A stretch of 64,000 nucleotides of DNA, from positions 499,571-563,570 of the forward strand of contig NZ_KQ949025.1 in the NCBI RefSeq assembly GCF_001514285.1. Reading direction: 5' to 3'. The position numbers and the translations under genes are program-made. Every line of letters starts with the position of its first letter. Position 1 is the first letter of the stretch. Shown here piece after piece: positions 1 to 7,403 of this stretch. Below the pieces are notes generated by a model. That model worked only from the letters and a program-made list of their open reading frames with translations. It was not told the DNA's origin and made no database searches. This stretch comes from Streptomyces sp. DSM 15324 (GTDB lineage Bacteria; Actinomycetota; Actinomycetes; Streptomycetales; Streptomycetaceae).

Positions 1-684
1 CGGTTCAACCCGGAGGTCTCGGCCGAGGCGGTCTGGGAAGACTTCCAGCTGGAGATCGACCCGAAGGAGCGCGTCCTCGACGGCCTCCACAAGATCAAGT
101 GGGACCTGGACGGCACCCTGACGTTCCGCCGTTCCTGCGCCCACGGCATCTGCGGCTCGGACGCGATGCGGATCAACGGCAAGAACCGCCTCGCCTGCAA
201 GACGCTGATCAAGGACATCAACCCCGAGAAGCCGATCACGGTCGAGGCCATCAAGGGCCTGACGGTGCTCAAGGACCTCGTGGTCGACATGGACCCGTTC
301 TTCCAGGCGTACCGCGACGTCATGCCCTTCCTCATCACGAAGGACACGAACGAGCCGACCCGCGAACGCCTCCAGACGGCGGAGGACCGCGAGCGCTTCG
401 ACGACACCACGAAGTGCATCCTCTGCGCGGCCTGCACGTCCTCGTGCCCGGTCTTCTGGAACGACGGCCAGTACTTCGGCCCGGCGGCCATCGTCAACGC
501 GCACCGCTTCATCTTCGACTCGCGTGACGAGGCCGGCGAGCAGCGCCTGGAGATCCTGAACGACCGCGACGGCGTCTGGCGCTGCCGCACCACGTTCAAC
601 TGCACGGACGCCTGCCCGCGCGGCATCGAGGTCACCAAGGCGATCGCCGAGGTGAAGAAGGCGCTGATCACGCGTCGCTTCTGA
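1..684 (+). CDS. sdhB: Succinate dehydrogenase iron-sulfur subunit, 5' truncated
   Basis: The window opens inside the gene; 227 codons remain. This subunit passes electrons from the flavoprotein to membrane quinone in complex II. The 2Fe-2S region shows SCAHGICGSD at residues 45-54 of the visible part, with C46, C51, D54 and C66. Asp in place of the third Cys is normal, as in E. coli SdhB. The 4Fe-4S/3Fe-4S region shows CILCAACTSSCP and a later CTDACPRG. A strong hairpin follows the stop, so this should be the last gene of the sdh operon, whose other genes lie left of the window. Family assignment is certain; only the start is missing. Confidence 0.97.
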   Translation, partial: RFNPEVSAEAVWEDFQLEIDPKERVLDGLHKIKWDLDGTLTFRRSCAHGICGSDAMRINGKNRLACKTLIKDINPEKPITVEAIKGLTVLKDLVVDMDPFFQAYRDVMPFLITKDTNEPTRERLQTAEDRERFDDTTKCILCAACTSSCPVFWNDGQYFGPAAIVNAHRFIFDSRDEAGEQRLEILNDRDGVWRCRTTFNCTDACPRGIEVTKAIAEVKKALITRRF

Positions 685-705
685 CCCGCGTTCCCGTACG
701 TCCAC

Positions 706-748
706 GAGGGCCCCGTCTCCCGGTTTCATGACCGGGGGCGGGGCCCTC
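706..748 (+). terminator. Terminator after sdhB
   Basis: GAGGGCCCC at 706-714 pairs with GGGGCCCTC at 740-748, and further pairing (CCGGT with ACCGG) sits inside. It lies 22 bases after the sdhB stop. There is no U-tract, which is usual for Streptomyces. Confidence 0.75.
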
Positions 749-851
749 AGGCGTTCAAACGCCACGATCGGGTGAACGTGATCAAGAGGGACATCCAGAG
801 GGCGTCCGGCCTACGATGATGGCCTCGACACCAGCCCACAGGAGGCGCCAG

Positions 852-1451
852 ATGTCCTCAGCAGCTGTCGAGCGGCCCCGAGAGAACCGGCCGCTGATCG
901 CCGAGGCGAACCTCATCATGGAGAGTCTTCCTGGCCGCCGCGTCGAGATCATCGGAGGCCAGATCCTCGTGAGCCCAGCACCGGACGGCCCGCACTCCGA
1001 AGCCCTGATGCTGTTCGCCGCTCCTTTCCTGCAACTCGGTCTGGTGCGAGCGCTTCCGGGTATCGGCCTCTGGCTGCCGACAGGACCGGAGGACTATGTG
1101 ATCCCCGACCTGTCGGTGGTCGATGACGACTACCGCGACCACCGGGTCGAGAACAGTTGTTACGACCCGGCCTGCTTCCGACTCGTCATGGAAGTCACCT
1201 CCAGCAACTGGAAGACCGACCTCCGGACCAAGGTCACGTGCTACGCCAGGGCCGGGATCCCCGTGTACGTCATCATCGACCGTCGGCATCAGCGCCTTCA
1301 CGTCCTCACCGCCCCGGTCCGGGACAGCTACACGACCCACCACATCCACACCGCCGGCGAGTCGGTCACCTTGCCCGAATCCATCGGCGGCAAGGTCGTC
1401 CTGGACGTGAGCCGGCTGCTGGAGGCCGGACGCCCGGAGACAGAGGACTGA
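852..1451 (+). CDS. Uma2 family (DUF820) putative nuclease
   Basis: 199 residues. The PD-(D/E)xK-type core is visible as IPDLSVVDDD, then VMEVTSSNWKTDLRTKVTCYARAGIPVYVIID, read here in pieces: the E of MEVTSS, the K of RTKV, and the GIPVYVIID strand. Uma2 proteins are abundant in Streptomyces and resemble restriction endonucleases; their physiological role is unknown. ATG 852 is chosen over an in-frame ATG at 816 because AGGAGG lies just upstream at 839-844. A possible -10 TACGAT is at 812-817. The gene stands alone between the sdhB terminator and a convergent SUKH gene. Confidence 0.85.
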   Translation: MSSAAVERPRENRPLIAEANLIMESLPGRRVEIIGGQILVSPAPDGPHSEALMLFAAPFLQLGLVRALPGIGLWLPTGPEDYVIPDLSVVDDDYRDHRVENSCYDPACFRLVMEVTSSNWKTDLRTKVTCYARAGIPVYVIIDRRHQRLHVLTAPVRDSYTTHHIHTAGESVTLPESIGGKVVLDVSRLLEAGRPETED

Positions 1452-1457
1452 CCCCGA

Positions 1458-1916
1458 TCACCAGGACGCGTACCACTCCGGATCCCCGCTGCCCAGGCGG
1501 CGGCGCAGATAGTCCTCCAGATCGTTGGCCACCCAGCGGCGGCTGTCGCTCTCGTGCTCCCAGACGAAGATGTCCGGCCGCTCGGGCCTCACGACGAAGC
1601 CGAAGAGGTCGCCTCCCGCGCTCTCCCCGAAGAGCAGCAGCGGATCGAAGGGCATGTAGAGCTTCCGGAAGTCGGCCGCGCTCCTGAACTCCAGGTTCCG
1701 GTCCACGACTTCGGCGACGGAACAGACGATCCCGGTGCCGTACTTGTCCCGGGCCCCGTCCGCCGCCCTCCAGAACTCCTTCAGCGCCGCGGGCAGCGGG
1801 TGCCCCAGCACCACTTCCGCGACCCGCATCTGCTCCTCACAACCGGGACCGTCGGCGAGGTCCACGTCCGACGACAGCGAGGAGATGAGCTCGGTCCACA
1901 TACGGTGATCCTTCAT
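1458..1916 (-). CDS. SMI1/KNR4 (SUKH) family protein
   Basis: 152 residues. The SUKH signature appears as a polar N-terminus, HPLPAALKEFWRAADG near residue 39, and GESAGGDLFGF near residue 97, followed by a WEHESDSRRW segment. SUKH proteins are commonly immunity proteins against polymorphic nuclease toxins, and some are housekeeping. No toxin with a recognisable nuclease or deaminase tail lies next to it, so it is either orphan immunity or unrelated to conflict. It is 3 bases from the oxidoreductase stop upstream and may be cotranscribed with it. Confidence 0.85.
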   Translation of the reverse strand: MKDHRMWTELISSLSSDVDLADGPGCEEQMRVAEVVLGHPLPAALKEFWRAADGARDKYGTGIVCSVAEVVDRNLEFRSAADFRKLYMPFDPLLLFGESAGGDLFGFVVRPERPDIFVWEHESDSRRWVANDLEDYLRRRLGSGDPEWYASW

Positions 1917-1919
1917 GGT

Positions 1920-3404
1920 TCAGAAGACGCCCTGACCGGGAGTCAGGATTCCGTTCGGATCGTAACGGTGCTTCGCCCGCTCGAAGGCGGGCCAGGCGGC
2001 GCCGAAGTGGGTCCGCCAGTCGTCGCGGGTGAGCCGCATGCCGCCCACCGGGTAACGGGTGCCGCCGGCCGCGACGACGGTGTCGTAGGCGGCGCGGTTG
2101 GCCGCCAGGGCACGCTCGACGGCGGCCGTGTCGTCCGGCGGGACGGTGCGCAGGAAGTCGAAGAGGTGGAAGACGTCGTCGTCCGGGGTGCGCAGCAGCG
2201 GCGTCCTGAAGTGCTCGCGCAGGAGGGGGTAGAAGAGGACCACCCCGCCGGGTCCCAGGGTGTCGGGGGTGAGCGCGTCCAGGAGCGGGGCGGCGAGGGC
2301 GGCGGCGGACCGGCCGGGGAACATCAGGTCGAGCCAGGGGTGGGCGTACGCCCACAGGCCCGACTCCTTCAGCGCGGCGACGAAGGGCGCGATGCGGTCC
2401 AGGAAGTCGTAGTAGGTGCGGTCGGTGCGGCTGACGGTCGCCGGGTCGTGGCGCAGGCCCCGCAGCAGGACCGTGTCGTCGGGCGCGGGGCCGACCGGCG
2501 GGCCGTAGGCCGCGGCTTCGAGGACGTACACCCGGAACGCGCCCTCGGCGTCCGCGGAGACCTGGCCCTCCACATAGGCGAAGCGGCCCTCCCGCACCAG
2601 GAGGCGCTGGTCCTCCAGGAAGGTGTCCAGGTCGTCGTAGGTCAGCAGGTAGTGGCGTACGGTCGCGGGCGCGGGGACGAGCCGTACCGTCGCCTCGACG
2701 ATGACCGCGCACTGCCCGAGCCCCGCCAGCGCGGCGTGGAAGAGGTCGGGGCGGCGGGTCGGCGAGCAGCGGACCAGTTCGCCCGCGCCGGTGACGACCC
2801 GGAGCTGGGTGACGTTGTCGACCTGGGCGCCGTGCTGGTGGCCCTGGCCGCCGAGGCCGCCCACGGACAGGGTGCCGCCTACGGAGAGTTCGAGGTAGTC
2901 GGTGAAGACGGGCGGGGTGAGGCCGTGGGCGAGCGTGGCCCGGGCGACCTCGCTCCAGCGCGCGCCGGCGCCGACGGTGACCGTGGTGCTCGCGGAGTCC
3001 AGGGCGCCGATGTCCGCCAGGGTCGCGGTCTCGATGACCAGGCCGCCCCGTGTCTGCGCCTGCCCGAAGGCGGCGTGCCCCTGGCCGCGCGGGGCGACGG
3101 GCAGCCGGTGGGCGTTGCAGAACCGGATCATGGTGACGACGTCACGGACCGAGCCCGGGCGAAGGACGGCCACGGGGCGGTGGTGCACGAGGTGGCCGAA
3201 GTCGTCGGCCGCGGCGGTGAGCGAGGCGTCGTCCGTGACGAGGGTGCCGTCCAGCCGGGGGATCCTGGCGAGGCCGGCCGGCGGGGCGCCGGTCTCCGGC
3301 GAGGTCGCGGCCCAGCTCCGGGCGGTGGGGTCGAAGCCGACGACGGCGGCTCCGGCGAGTGTGACTCCGTGTAAGACGGTCCGCCGTGACGGGGTGCGGG
3401 ACAT
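1920..3404 (-). CDS. Tat-exported FAD-binding oxidoreductase, cytokinin-dehydrogenase-like
   Basis: 494 residues. The N-terminus SRTPSRRTVLHGVTLAGAAV is a twin-arginine signal with SRRTVL. An FAD-binding type 4 (PCMH) domain follows; GQGHAAFGQA matches the cytokinin dehydrogenase motif whose His carries covalent FAD. GGTLSVGGLGGQGHQHG and VTGAGE also resemble that family, as does the C-terminal YDPNGILTPGQG. ATG 3404 is preceded by GAGAGGTGG, which decides it over an in-frame start at 3440. Substrate is unknown: a plant-type cytokinin, another amine or a sugar are all possible. The family is secure, the substrate is not. Confidence 0.82.
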   Translation of the reverse strand: MSRTPSRRTVLHGVTLAGAAVVGFDPTARSWAATSPETGAPPAGLARIPRLDGTLVTDDASLTAAADDFGHLVHHRPVAVLRPGSVRDVVTMIRFCNAHRLPVAPRGQGHAAFGQAQTRGGLVIETATLADIGALDSASTTVTVGAGARWSEVARATLAHGLTPPVFTDYLELSVGGTLSVGGLGGQGHQHGAQVDNVTQLRVVTGAGELVRCSPTRRPDLFHAALAGLGQCAVIVEATVRLVPAPATVRHYLLTYDDLDTFLEDQRLLVREGRFAYVEGQVSADAEGAFRVYVLEAAAYGPPVGPAPDDTVLLRGLRHDPATVSRTDRTYYDFLDRIAPFVAALKESGLWAYAHPWLDLMFPGRSAAALAAPLLDALTPDTLGPGGVVLFYPLLREHFRTPLLRTPDDDVFHLFDFLRTVPPDDTAAVERALAANRAAYDTVVAAGGTRYPVGGMRLTRDDWRTHFGAAWPAFERAKHRYDPNGILTPGQGVF

Positions 3405-3511
3405 GCGGATGCCACCTCTCGAGCCGCGCGAAGTCCTCAAATCCGCGCCAGCCTAGGACAGTGCGCCGCTGTCGTGCGGGGTTTTCGCGCCCCGCGTCGC
3501 ACCGGGGGTAC

Positions 3512-3558
3512 GGCGAGGGCCCCGCTCCTGGAAGGACTCGCAGGAGGGGGCCCTCGCC
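3512..3558 (-). terminator. Terminator downstream of the first TM2 gene
   Basis: GGCGAGGGCCCCGCTCCTG at 3512-3530 pairs with CAGGAGGGGGCCCTCGCC at 3541-3558, an almost perfect 18-bp stem with a 10-base loop, 18 bases past the TM2 stop on the minus strand. Confidence 0.8.
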
Positions 3559-3576
3559 GTCAGGGGCGCCTCGGGC

Positions 3577-3840
3577 TCAGCCGCGCAGGACGCGGCCCTG
3601 GCTGTCGGTGCGGTCGTTGCTCGTGAGGAACAGGATGCCGTCGATCAGAGCCCAGAAGCCGAGGCCGCCGCAGGTCAGGAGCTGGGCGATGCCGACGCCG
3701 ACCGAACCGACGTAGAAGCGTCCGATGCCGAGGGTGCCCAGGAAGAGCTGGAGGATACCGGCGACGATCTTCGACTTGTCGGAGTACGGGCGGCCGAGCG
3801 GGTCGACGCCGTAGGGGGCCTCGGGGGTGGGGACGGTCAT
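3577..3840 (-). CDS. TM2 domain membrane protein
   Basis: 87 residues. A short cytoplasmic N-terminus with [15 protein letters not shown] leads into two membrane helices around a GRFYVG turn (about residues 27-75), which is the TM2 fold. The function of TM2 proteins is unknown. ATG 3840 has AGGAGC upstream; the reading frame stays open further up but that part has no family character. It is paralogous to the TM2 protein at 4536-4997: both share [13 protein letters not shown] and end in GRVLRG. Confidence 0.85.
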   Translation of the reverse strand: MTVPTPEAPYGVDPLGRPYSDKSKIVAGILQLFLGTLGIGRFYVGSVGVGIAQLLTCGGLGFWALIDGILFLTSNDRTDSQGRVLRG

Positions 3841-4141
3841 GAGAACTGCTCCTGGGGACGACTTCGGGTGACCGGAACCTGTGCCGGCTCCGGACTGCGG
3901 GGACTCCAGGAGGGATGCGACGTACTGCTCCTGCGCGTCGACGGACGTCGACGACCACGTCCGCGCACGGTGTCGACCGCGCCCGAACGTCCCCCTGGTT
4001 CGGTGAGAGTAAAGAGACCAGTGGGGCGAATGGGAGTAGCGGGGACTGATCGTTCCTGTTCCGTGATCAAAATCCGCCAACTCCGAGATATTTTCAGACG
4101 CCTGACGGGTGGCGAGTGGCCCCAAAGAGGTGGAAACAGGC
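3841..4141. other. Intergenic region upstream of the first TM2 gene
   Basis: 301 bases with no supportable gene. The part around 4000-4110 is AT-richer (GAGTAAAGAGACC, GATCAAAATCC, GATATTTTCAG on the plus strand) and probably holds the TM2 promoter, but I could not fix -10/-35 boxes. Confidence 0.4.
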
Positions 4142-4543
4142 CTAGAAGATGTTCCGGACGATCATCCAGGTCACCGCGACACCGAGCACCGCGGCCACCC
4201 CGCGGCCGCTGAGCCCCGGTCTCCAGCGGCGGCCGTGCAGGCCCTCCCAGGCCCAGCGGGCGAGCAGGGCGAGGGCGAAGGGCGAGGCCAGCAGCAGGAC
4301 CCGGTTGTCCAGCCAGGCCTGGTGGTAGTGACCGTGCATCAGGTCGTACACCATGCGGGTGCCGCCGCAGGCCGGGCAGAGCAGACCGGTGACCAGCCGG
4401 AACGGGCACTGCGGCAGCAGATGGCCCGGCTGGTGGGGGTCGGCGCCGTAGAGGTACGCGGAGCCCGCCGCGCCGGCGGCCAGCACCGCGAGGGGTGCGG
4501 CCGCGGGGTGGCGCAGCGCGGACGGGCGCTCCGCATCAGCCAC
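4142..4543 (-). CDS. DUF2752 domain membrane protein
   Basis: 133 residues. The DUF2752 hallmark [18 protein letters not shown] sits near residues 45-62, followed by [14 protein letters not shown]. Two to three hydrophobic helices flank it, one at the very C-terminus. Function unknown; the Cys/His motif suggests metal or redox binding. Its start overlaps the stop of the upstream TM2 gene by 8 bases, so the two are cotranscribed and translationally coupled. Confidence 0.87.
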   Translation of the reverse strand: MADAERPSALRHPAAAPLAVLAAGAAGSAYLYGADPHQPGHLLPQCPFRLVTGLLCPACGGTRMVYDLMHGHYHQAWLDNRVLLLASPFALALLARWAWEGLHGRRWRPGLSGRGVAAVLGVAVTWMIVRNIF

Positions 4544-4997
4544 GCAGGACCCGCCCGTTGCCGTCCGTGGTGTTGTTGCCCGTCAGGAGCATGATCCCGT
4601 CGACCAGCGCCCAGATGCCGAAGCCGCCGCAGGTGAACAGCTGGGCGAGGCCTATGCCGACGTGGCCGATGTAGAAGCGGCCCACGCCCAGGGTGCCCAG
4701 GGTCAGCTGGAGGACACCCGCGACGATCTTGGACTTGTCGGAGTAGGGGCGGCCGTAGGGGTCGTAGCCGTACGGCGCCTGGGGGTCGCCGGTGTAGGTG
4801 CCGGGCGGCACATAGCCGGGGGCGGGGTAACCGGCCTGCGGTGGGTAGCCGGGCTGGGCCTGGCCGGGCTGCGGGTAGCCGTAGGGGCCGGGCTGACCGC
4901 CGGGCTGGGCCGCGCCGTACGGGCCGGGGGCGCCGGCGTTCGGGTAGCCGTACCCGGGCTGGGGCGGCTGGTAGGGCTGCTGCGGCTGTTCGGACAA
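4536..4997 (-). CDS. TM2 domain membrane protein with Pro/Tyr/Gly-rich N-terminus
   Basis: 153 residues. About 80 residues of [17 protein letters not shown]-type repeats are followed by a TM2 domain of two helices with GRFYIG between them. TTG 4997 is chosen because GGGGAG lies 8 bases before it and the protein then opens [11 protein letters not shown]; an upstream in-frame start at 5042 lacks a ribosome site. It heads a two-gene operon with the DUF2752 gene and is a paralogue of the TM2 gene at 3577-3840. Confidence 0.82.
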   Translation of the reverse strand: MSEQPQQPYQPPQPGYGYPNAGAPGPYGAAQPGGQPGPYGYPQPGQAQPGYPPQAGYPAPGYVPPGTYTGDPQAPYGYDPYGRPYSDKSKIVAGVLQLTLGTLGVGRFYIGHVGIGLAQLFTCGGFGIWALVDGIMLLTGNNTTDGNGRVLRG

Positions 4998-5150
4998 GGC
5001 GAGTTCTCCCCGTGGTCGGATGAGCGGAACATCTGCGTGCAAGGTGGGTGCACGTCATCTTGCAGCAGAAAACAGGACCCGGAGAAGCCGGGGGTGGTCA
5101 AGAAGGGACACCGTCGAGCAGCAATCACCGATTCCCGGAACCCGGGCACC

Positions 5151-5165
5151 TATTCTGACGGTATG
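5151..5165 (+). promoter_or_regulatory. Possible leaderless promoter of the VOC gene
   Basis: TATTCT at 5151-5156 lies exactly 6 bases before ATG 5163, so transcription would start at the start codon. No Shine-Dalgarno sequence is visible and no good -35 box was found. Confidence 0.45.
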
Positions 5166-5573
5166 TCAGATGGAGAGTCCTACGAACTGCTCGGGTTCGA
5201 CAACGTCCTGCTGCCCGTCGGCGACATCGGCGAGGCCGTGCGGTTCTACGAGCGGGCCGGGTTCGCGGTGGCGTTCCGGTTCGACGAGGGCGGGATCGCG
5301 CTGCTGAAGGTCGGGGCGGAGACACCCGGGATCCTGCTGCGGCGGGAGGAGGCGCTGGGGCACCGGCCGCCGCCCTGGGCGGCGCCGCGCGTCTGGCTGG
5401 AGGTGCCGGACGCGCGCGTGGCGGCACGGCGGCTGGCCGACGCGGGGATCGCACCCCTCGATCCGCCGTTCTCCGTGGCGACGGGCTGGACCGTCGAGGT
5501 CGCCGACCCCTGGGGGAACGTCCTCGGGTTCGCCGACTACACCAAGCGGCCGGAACTGGGCCGGAGACAGTGA
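5163..5573 (+). CDS. VOC family (glyoxalase/bleomycin-resistance fold) protein
   Basis: 136 residues with one pair of beta-alpha-beta-beta-beta modules: NVLLPVGDIGEAVRFYERAGF at the N-terminus (seen in parts) and VEVADPWGNVLGFADY at the C-terminus. VOC proteins include metal-dependent lyases, dioxygenases and antibiotic-binding proteins. A full set of metal ligands is not evident, so binding or catalysis is unresolved. It stands alone, between the divergent TM2 operon and the TetR-linked operon. Confidence 0.85.
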   Translation: MSDGESYELLGFDNVLLPVGDIGEAVRFYERAGFAVAFRFDEGGIALLKVGAETPGILLRREEALGHRPPPWAAPRVWLEVPDARVAARRLADAGIAPLDPPFSVATGWTVEVADPWGNVLGFADYTKRPELGRRQ

Positions 5574-5611
5574 GGCCGTGAGGCCGTGACACAGGTCCCA
5601 CCCTCTACTGA

Positions 5612-5669
5612 TTGAACACGTTCAAAACTGGGCTACAGTCATCCCTGTCAGCGTTTTGAACGCGTTCAA
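5612..5669 (+). promoter_or_regulatory. Promoter with two TetR-type operators
   Basis: Two 14-bp dyads of the form TTGAAC-NN-GTTCAA lie at 5612-5625 and 5656-5669, 44 bp apart. TTGAAC of the first can serve as -35, with TACAGT at 5634-5639 as -10 (16-bp spacer); the second dyad lies just past the expected start site. Occupancy of both would block the promoter of the 5684-7400 genes, which end with a TetR-family gene. Autoregulation is an inference. Confidence 0.75.
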
Positions 5670-5683
5670 CAAAGAGGGACGCC

Positions 5684-6091
5684 ATGGATCGCACCGTCAT
5701 CGCCTACGTCATCTACCTGGCCGTCAGCATCGGTCTGACCGTCTGGGTGGCCCGCACCCTCAGCCAGAACGGAAGGGTCTTCCTCGCCGACGTCCTCAAG
5801 GGCGACGAGAAGCTCGCCGACGCCGTCAACCACCTCCTGGTGGTGGGCTTCTACCTCGTCAACCTCGGCTTCGTCGCCCTCTACCTGAGCGGCGACGAAG
5901 CCATCGAGGACACCCGCGGCGTCTTCGAGGCCCTGTCGACCAAGCTGGGCGTGGTGCTGCTGGTGCTCGGCGTGATGCACCTGGGCAACGTGTACGTACT
6001 CAACCGGATCCGGCGGCGGGGGGTCATGGAACGGGAGCAGTTCCCGCCGGTCGCCCCGCAGGACTGGACCCCCCGGCAGGCCGGGGCGTAA
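5684..6091 (+). CDS. Small integral membrane protein
   Basis: 135 residues, with hydrophobic segments near residues 5-22, 50-68 and 86-105. The tail REQFPPVAPQDWTPRQAGA is polar. I recognise no domain. The start ATG has GAGGGACGCC upstream. It is the first gene behind the double TTGAAC-NN-GTTCAA operator, followed by a DCC-family thiol protein and a TetR gene. Confidence 0.75.
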   Translation: MDRTVIAYVIYLAVSIGLTVWVARTLSQNGRVFLADVLKGDEKLADAVNHLLVVGFYLVNLGFVALYLSGDEAIEDTRGVFEALSTKLGVVLLVLGVMHLGNVYVLNRIRRRGVMEREQFPPVAPQDWTPRQAGA

Positions 6092-6096
6092 CGGCC

Positions 6097-6609
6097 GTGA
6101 GCACCACGGCCTCGCCCGCGGACCGGGACACCACGGGGGTCCCGGTCCGCCGGCTCACCGTCCTCTACGACGCCGACTGCTCCCTGTGCGCCTTCGTCCG
6201 CGACTGGCTGGTCCGGCAGCCGCAGCTCGTCCCGCTGGAGCCGGTCGTCGCGGCCGGATCCGCCGAGGCGGCCGCCCGCTTCCCCGGCCTCGACCACCGC
6301 GCCACCCTGGAGGAGATCACCGTCGTCGGCGACGGCGGCCAGGTCTACCGGGGCGCGGCCGCCTGGATCGTCACCCTGTGGGCGCTGCGCGAGCACCGGC
6401 CGCTCGCCCACCGGCTGAGCACCCCCGCGGGTGCGAAAGTCGCCAAGGCCGCGGTCCTGGCCGCCGCCAAGTGGCGCGGGGCGCGGCGCACGGAGGCCGG
6501 CTGGGGCGGCGGCGCCTACCCCAGGGCGGACGGCTGGTCCTTCGACCCCCGGCACGGCTGGACCTTCACCCCGCCCTCCTGTGCCGACGGCTCCTGCGCG
6601 ACTGACTAG
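6097..6609 (+). CDS. DCC (DUF393) thiol-disulfide oxidoreductase family protein
   Basis: 170 residues. VLYDADCSLCAFVRDWL near residue 25 carries the D-x-x-C-x-x-C signature of DUF393, and a central WALREHRPLAHRL helix follows. The C-terminus has two more cysteines (SCADGSCATD), which could relay disulfides. GTG 6097 begins 5 bases after the preceding stop, suggesting coupling. It probably acts in redox chemistry at the membrane with the protein upstream, but the partner is not shown by sequence. Confidence 0.85.
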   Translation: MSTTASPADRDTTGVPVRRLTVLYDADCSLCAFVRDWLVRQPQLVPLEPVVAAGSAEAAARFPGLDHRATLEEITVVGDGGQVYRGAAAWIVTLWALREHRPLAHRLSTPAGAKVAKAAVLAAAKWRGARRTEAGWGGGAYPRADGWSFDPRHGWTFTPPSCADGSCATD

Positions 6610-6620
6610 GCTCTCTGTCC

Positions 6621-7400
6621 GTGTCCGCCATGAACGAGCCCGCCGACGAGGGCCGCGCCGAGCCCGCTCCCCCGGCCGAGCCCCGTGAGCCGTCCCCCGC
6701 GACCGGCTCCAAGTCCGAGCAGACCCGCGCGCTGATCCTGGAGACGGCGATGCGGCTGTTCCAGGAGCGCGGCTACGACAAGACGACGATGCGGGCCATC
6801 GCCCAGGAGGCCGGGGTCTCGGTAGGGAACGCCTACTACTACTTCGCCGGCAAGGAGTGGCTGATCCAGGGCTTCTACGACCGTCTCGCGGCAGAGCACC
6901 GCGAGGCGGTCCGCGAGCTCCTGGCGACGGAGACCGCCCTGGAGGCCCGGATGGCGGGGGTGCTGCGCGTCTGGCTGGACGTGGCGACGCCGTACCACGA
7001 GTTCGCGGTGCAGTTCTTCAAGAACGCCGCCGACCCGGACAGCCCGCTCAGTCCCTTCTCCGCGGAGTCGGAGCACGCGCGCGTGGAGGCGATCGCCGTC
7101 CACAAGGAGGTCCTCGCCGGCTCGAAGACGAAGGTGCCCGAGGAACTGCGCGAGGTGCTGCCCGAGCTGATGTGGCTCGCGCAGATGGGCCTCGTCATGT
7201 ACTGGATCTACGACCGGACGGAGGGCCGCGAGCGCAGCTACCGGCTCGCGGAACGGGGCTCGCGCCTCACCGCGCGGGGTGTGGCGCTGGCCCGGTTCCG
7301 CGTCCTGCGGCCCCTCGTCCTGGAGATCCACGAACTGTTCACGGACTTCCTGCCCGGCATGACCAACGCCCTGCCGGACCCGCAGAAGAAGCGCGGCTGA
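6621..7400 (+). CDS. TetR/AcrR family regulator
   Basis: 259 residues. After a Pro/Glu-rich N-terminal stretch the helix-turn-helix runs from SKSEQTRALILETAMRLF to VGNAYYYFAGKEWL (about residues 30-80). The C-terminal ligand domain is helical. GTG 6621 or ATG 6630 are both possible; neither has a clear ribosome site. It is third in the 5684-7400 set and is the best candidate to bind the two TTGAAC-NN-GTTCAA dyads at 5612-5669. Its 3' end is 3 bases from the convergent MMPL gene, which it might also control. Confidence 0.88.
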   Translation: MSAMNEPADEGRAEPAPPAEPREPSPATGSKSEQTRALILETAMRLFQERGYDKTTMRAIAQEAGVSVGNAYYYFAGKEWLIQGFYDRLAAEHREAVRELLATETALEARMAGVLRVWLDVATPYHEFAVQFFKNAADPDSPLSPFSAESEHARVEAIAVHKEVLAGSKTKVPEELREVLPELMWLAQMGLVMYWIYDRTEGRERSYRLAERGSRLTARGVALARFRVLRPLVLEIHELFTDFLPGMTNALPDPQKKRG

Positions 7401-7403
7401 CCG

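Noticed and set aside
136-198. Missing third cysteine in the SdhB 2Fe-2S motif as a defect
   Set aside because: Asp at this position is normal in SdhB, including E. coli.
1554-3374. Long plus-strand open frame opposite the SUKH and flavoprotein genes
   Set aside because: It is an antisense shadow caused by GC-rich third positions; the minus-strand proteins have clear domains and ribosome sites.
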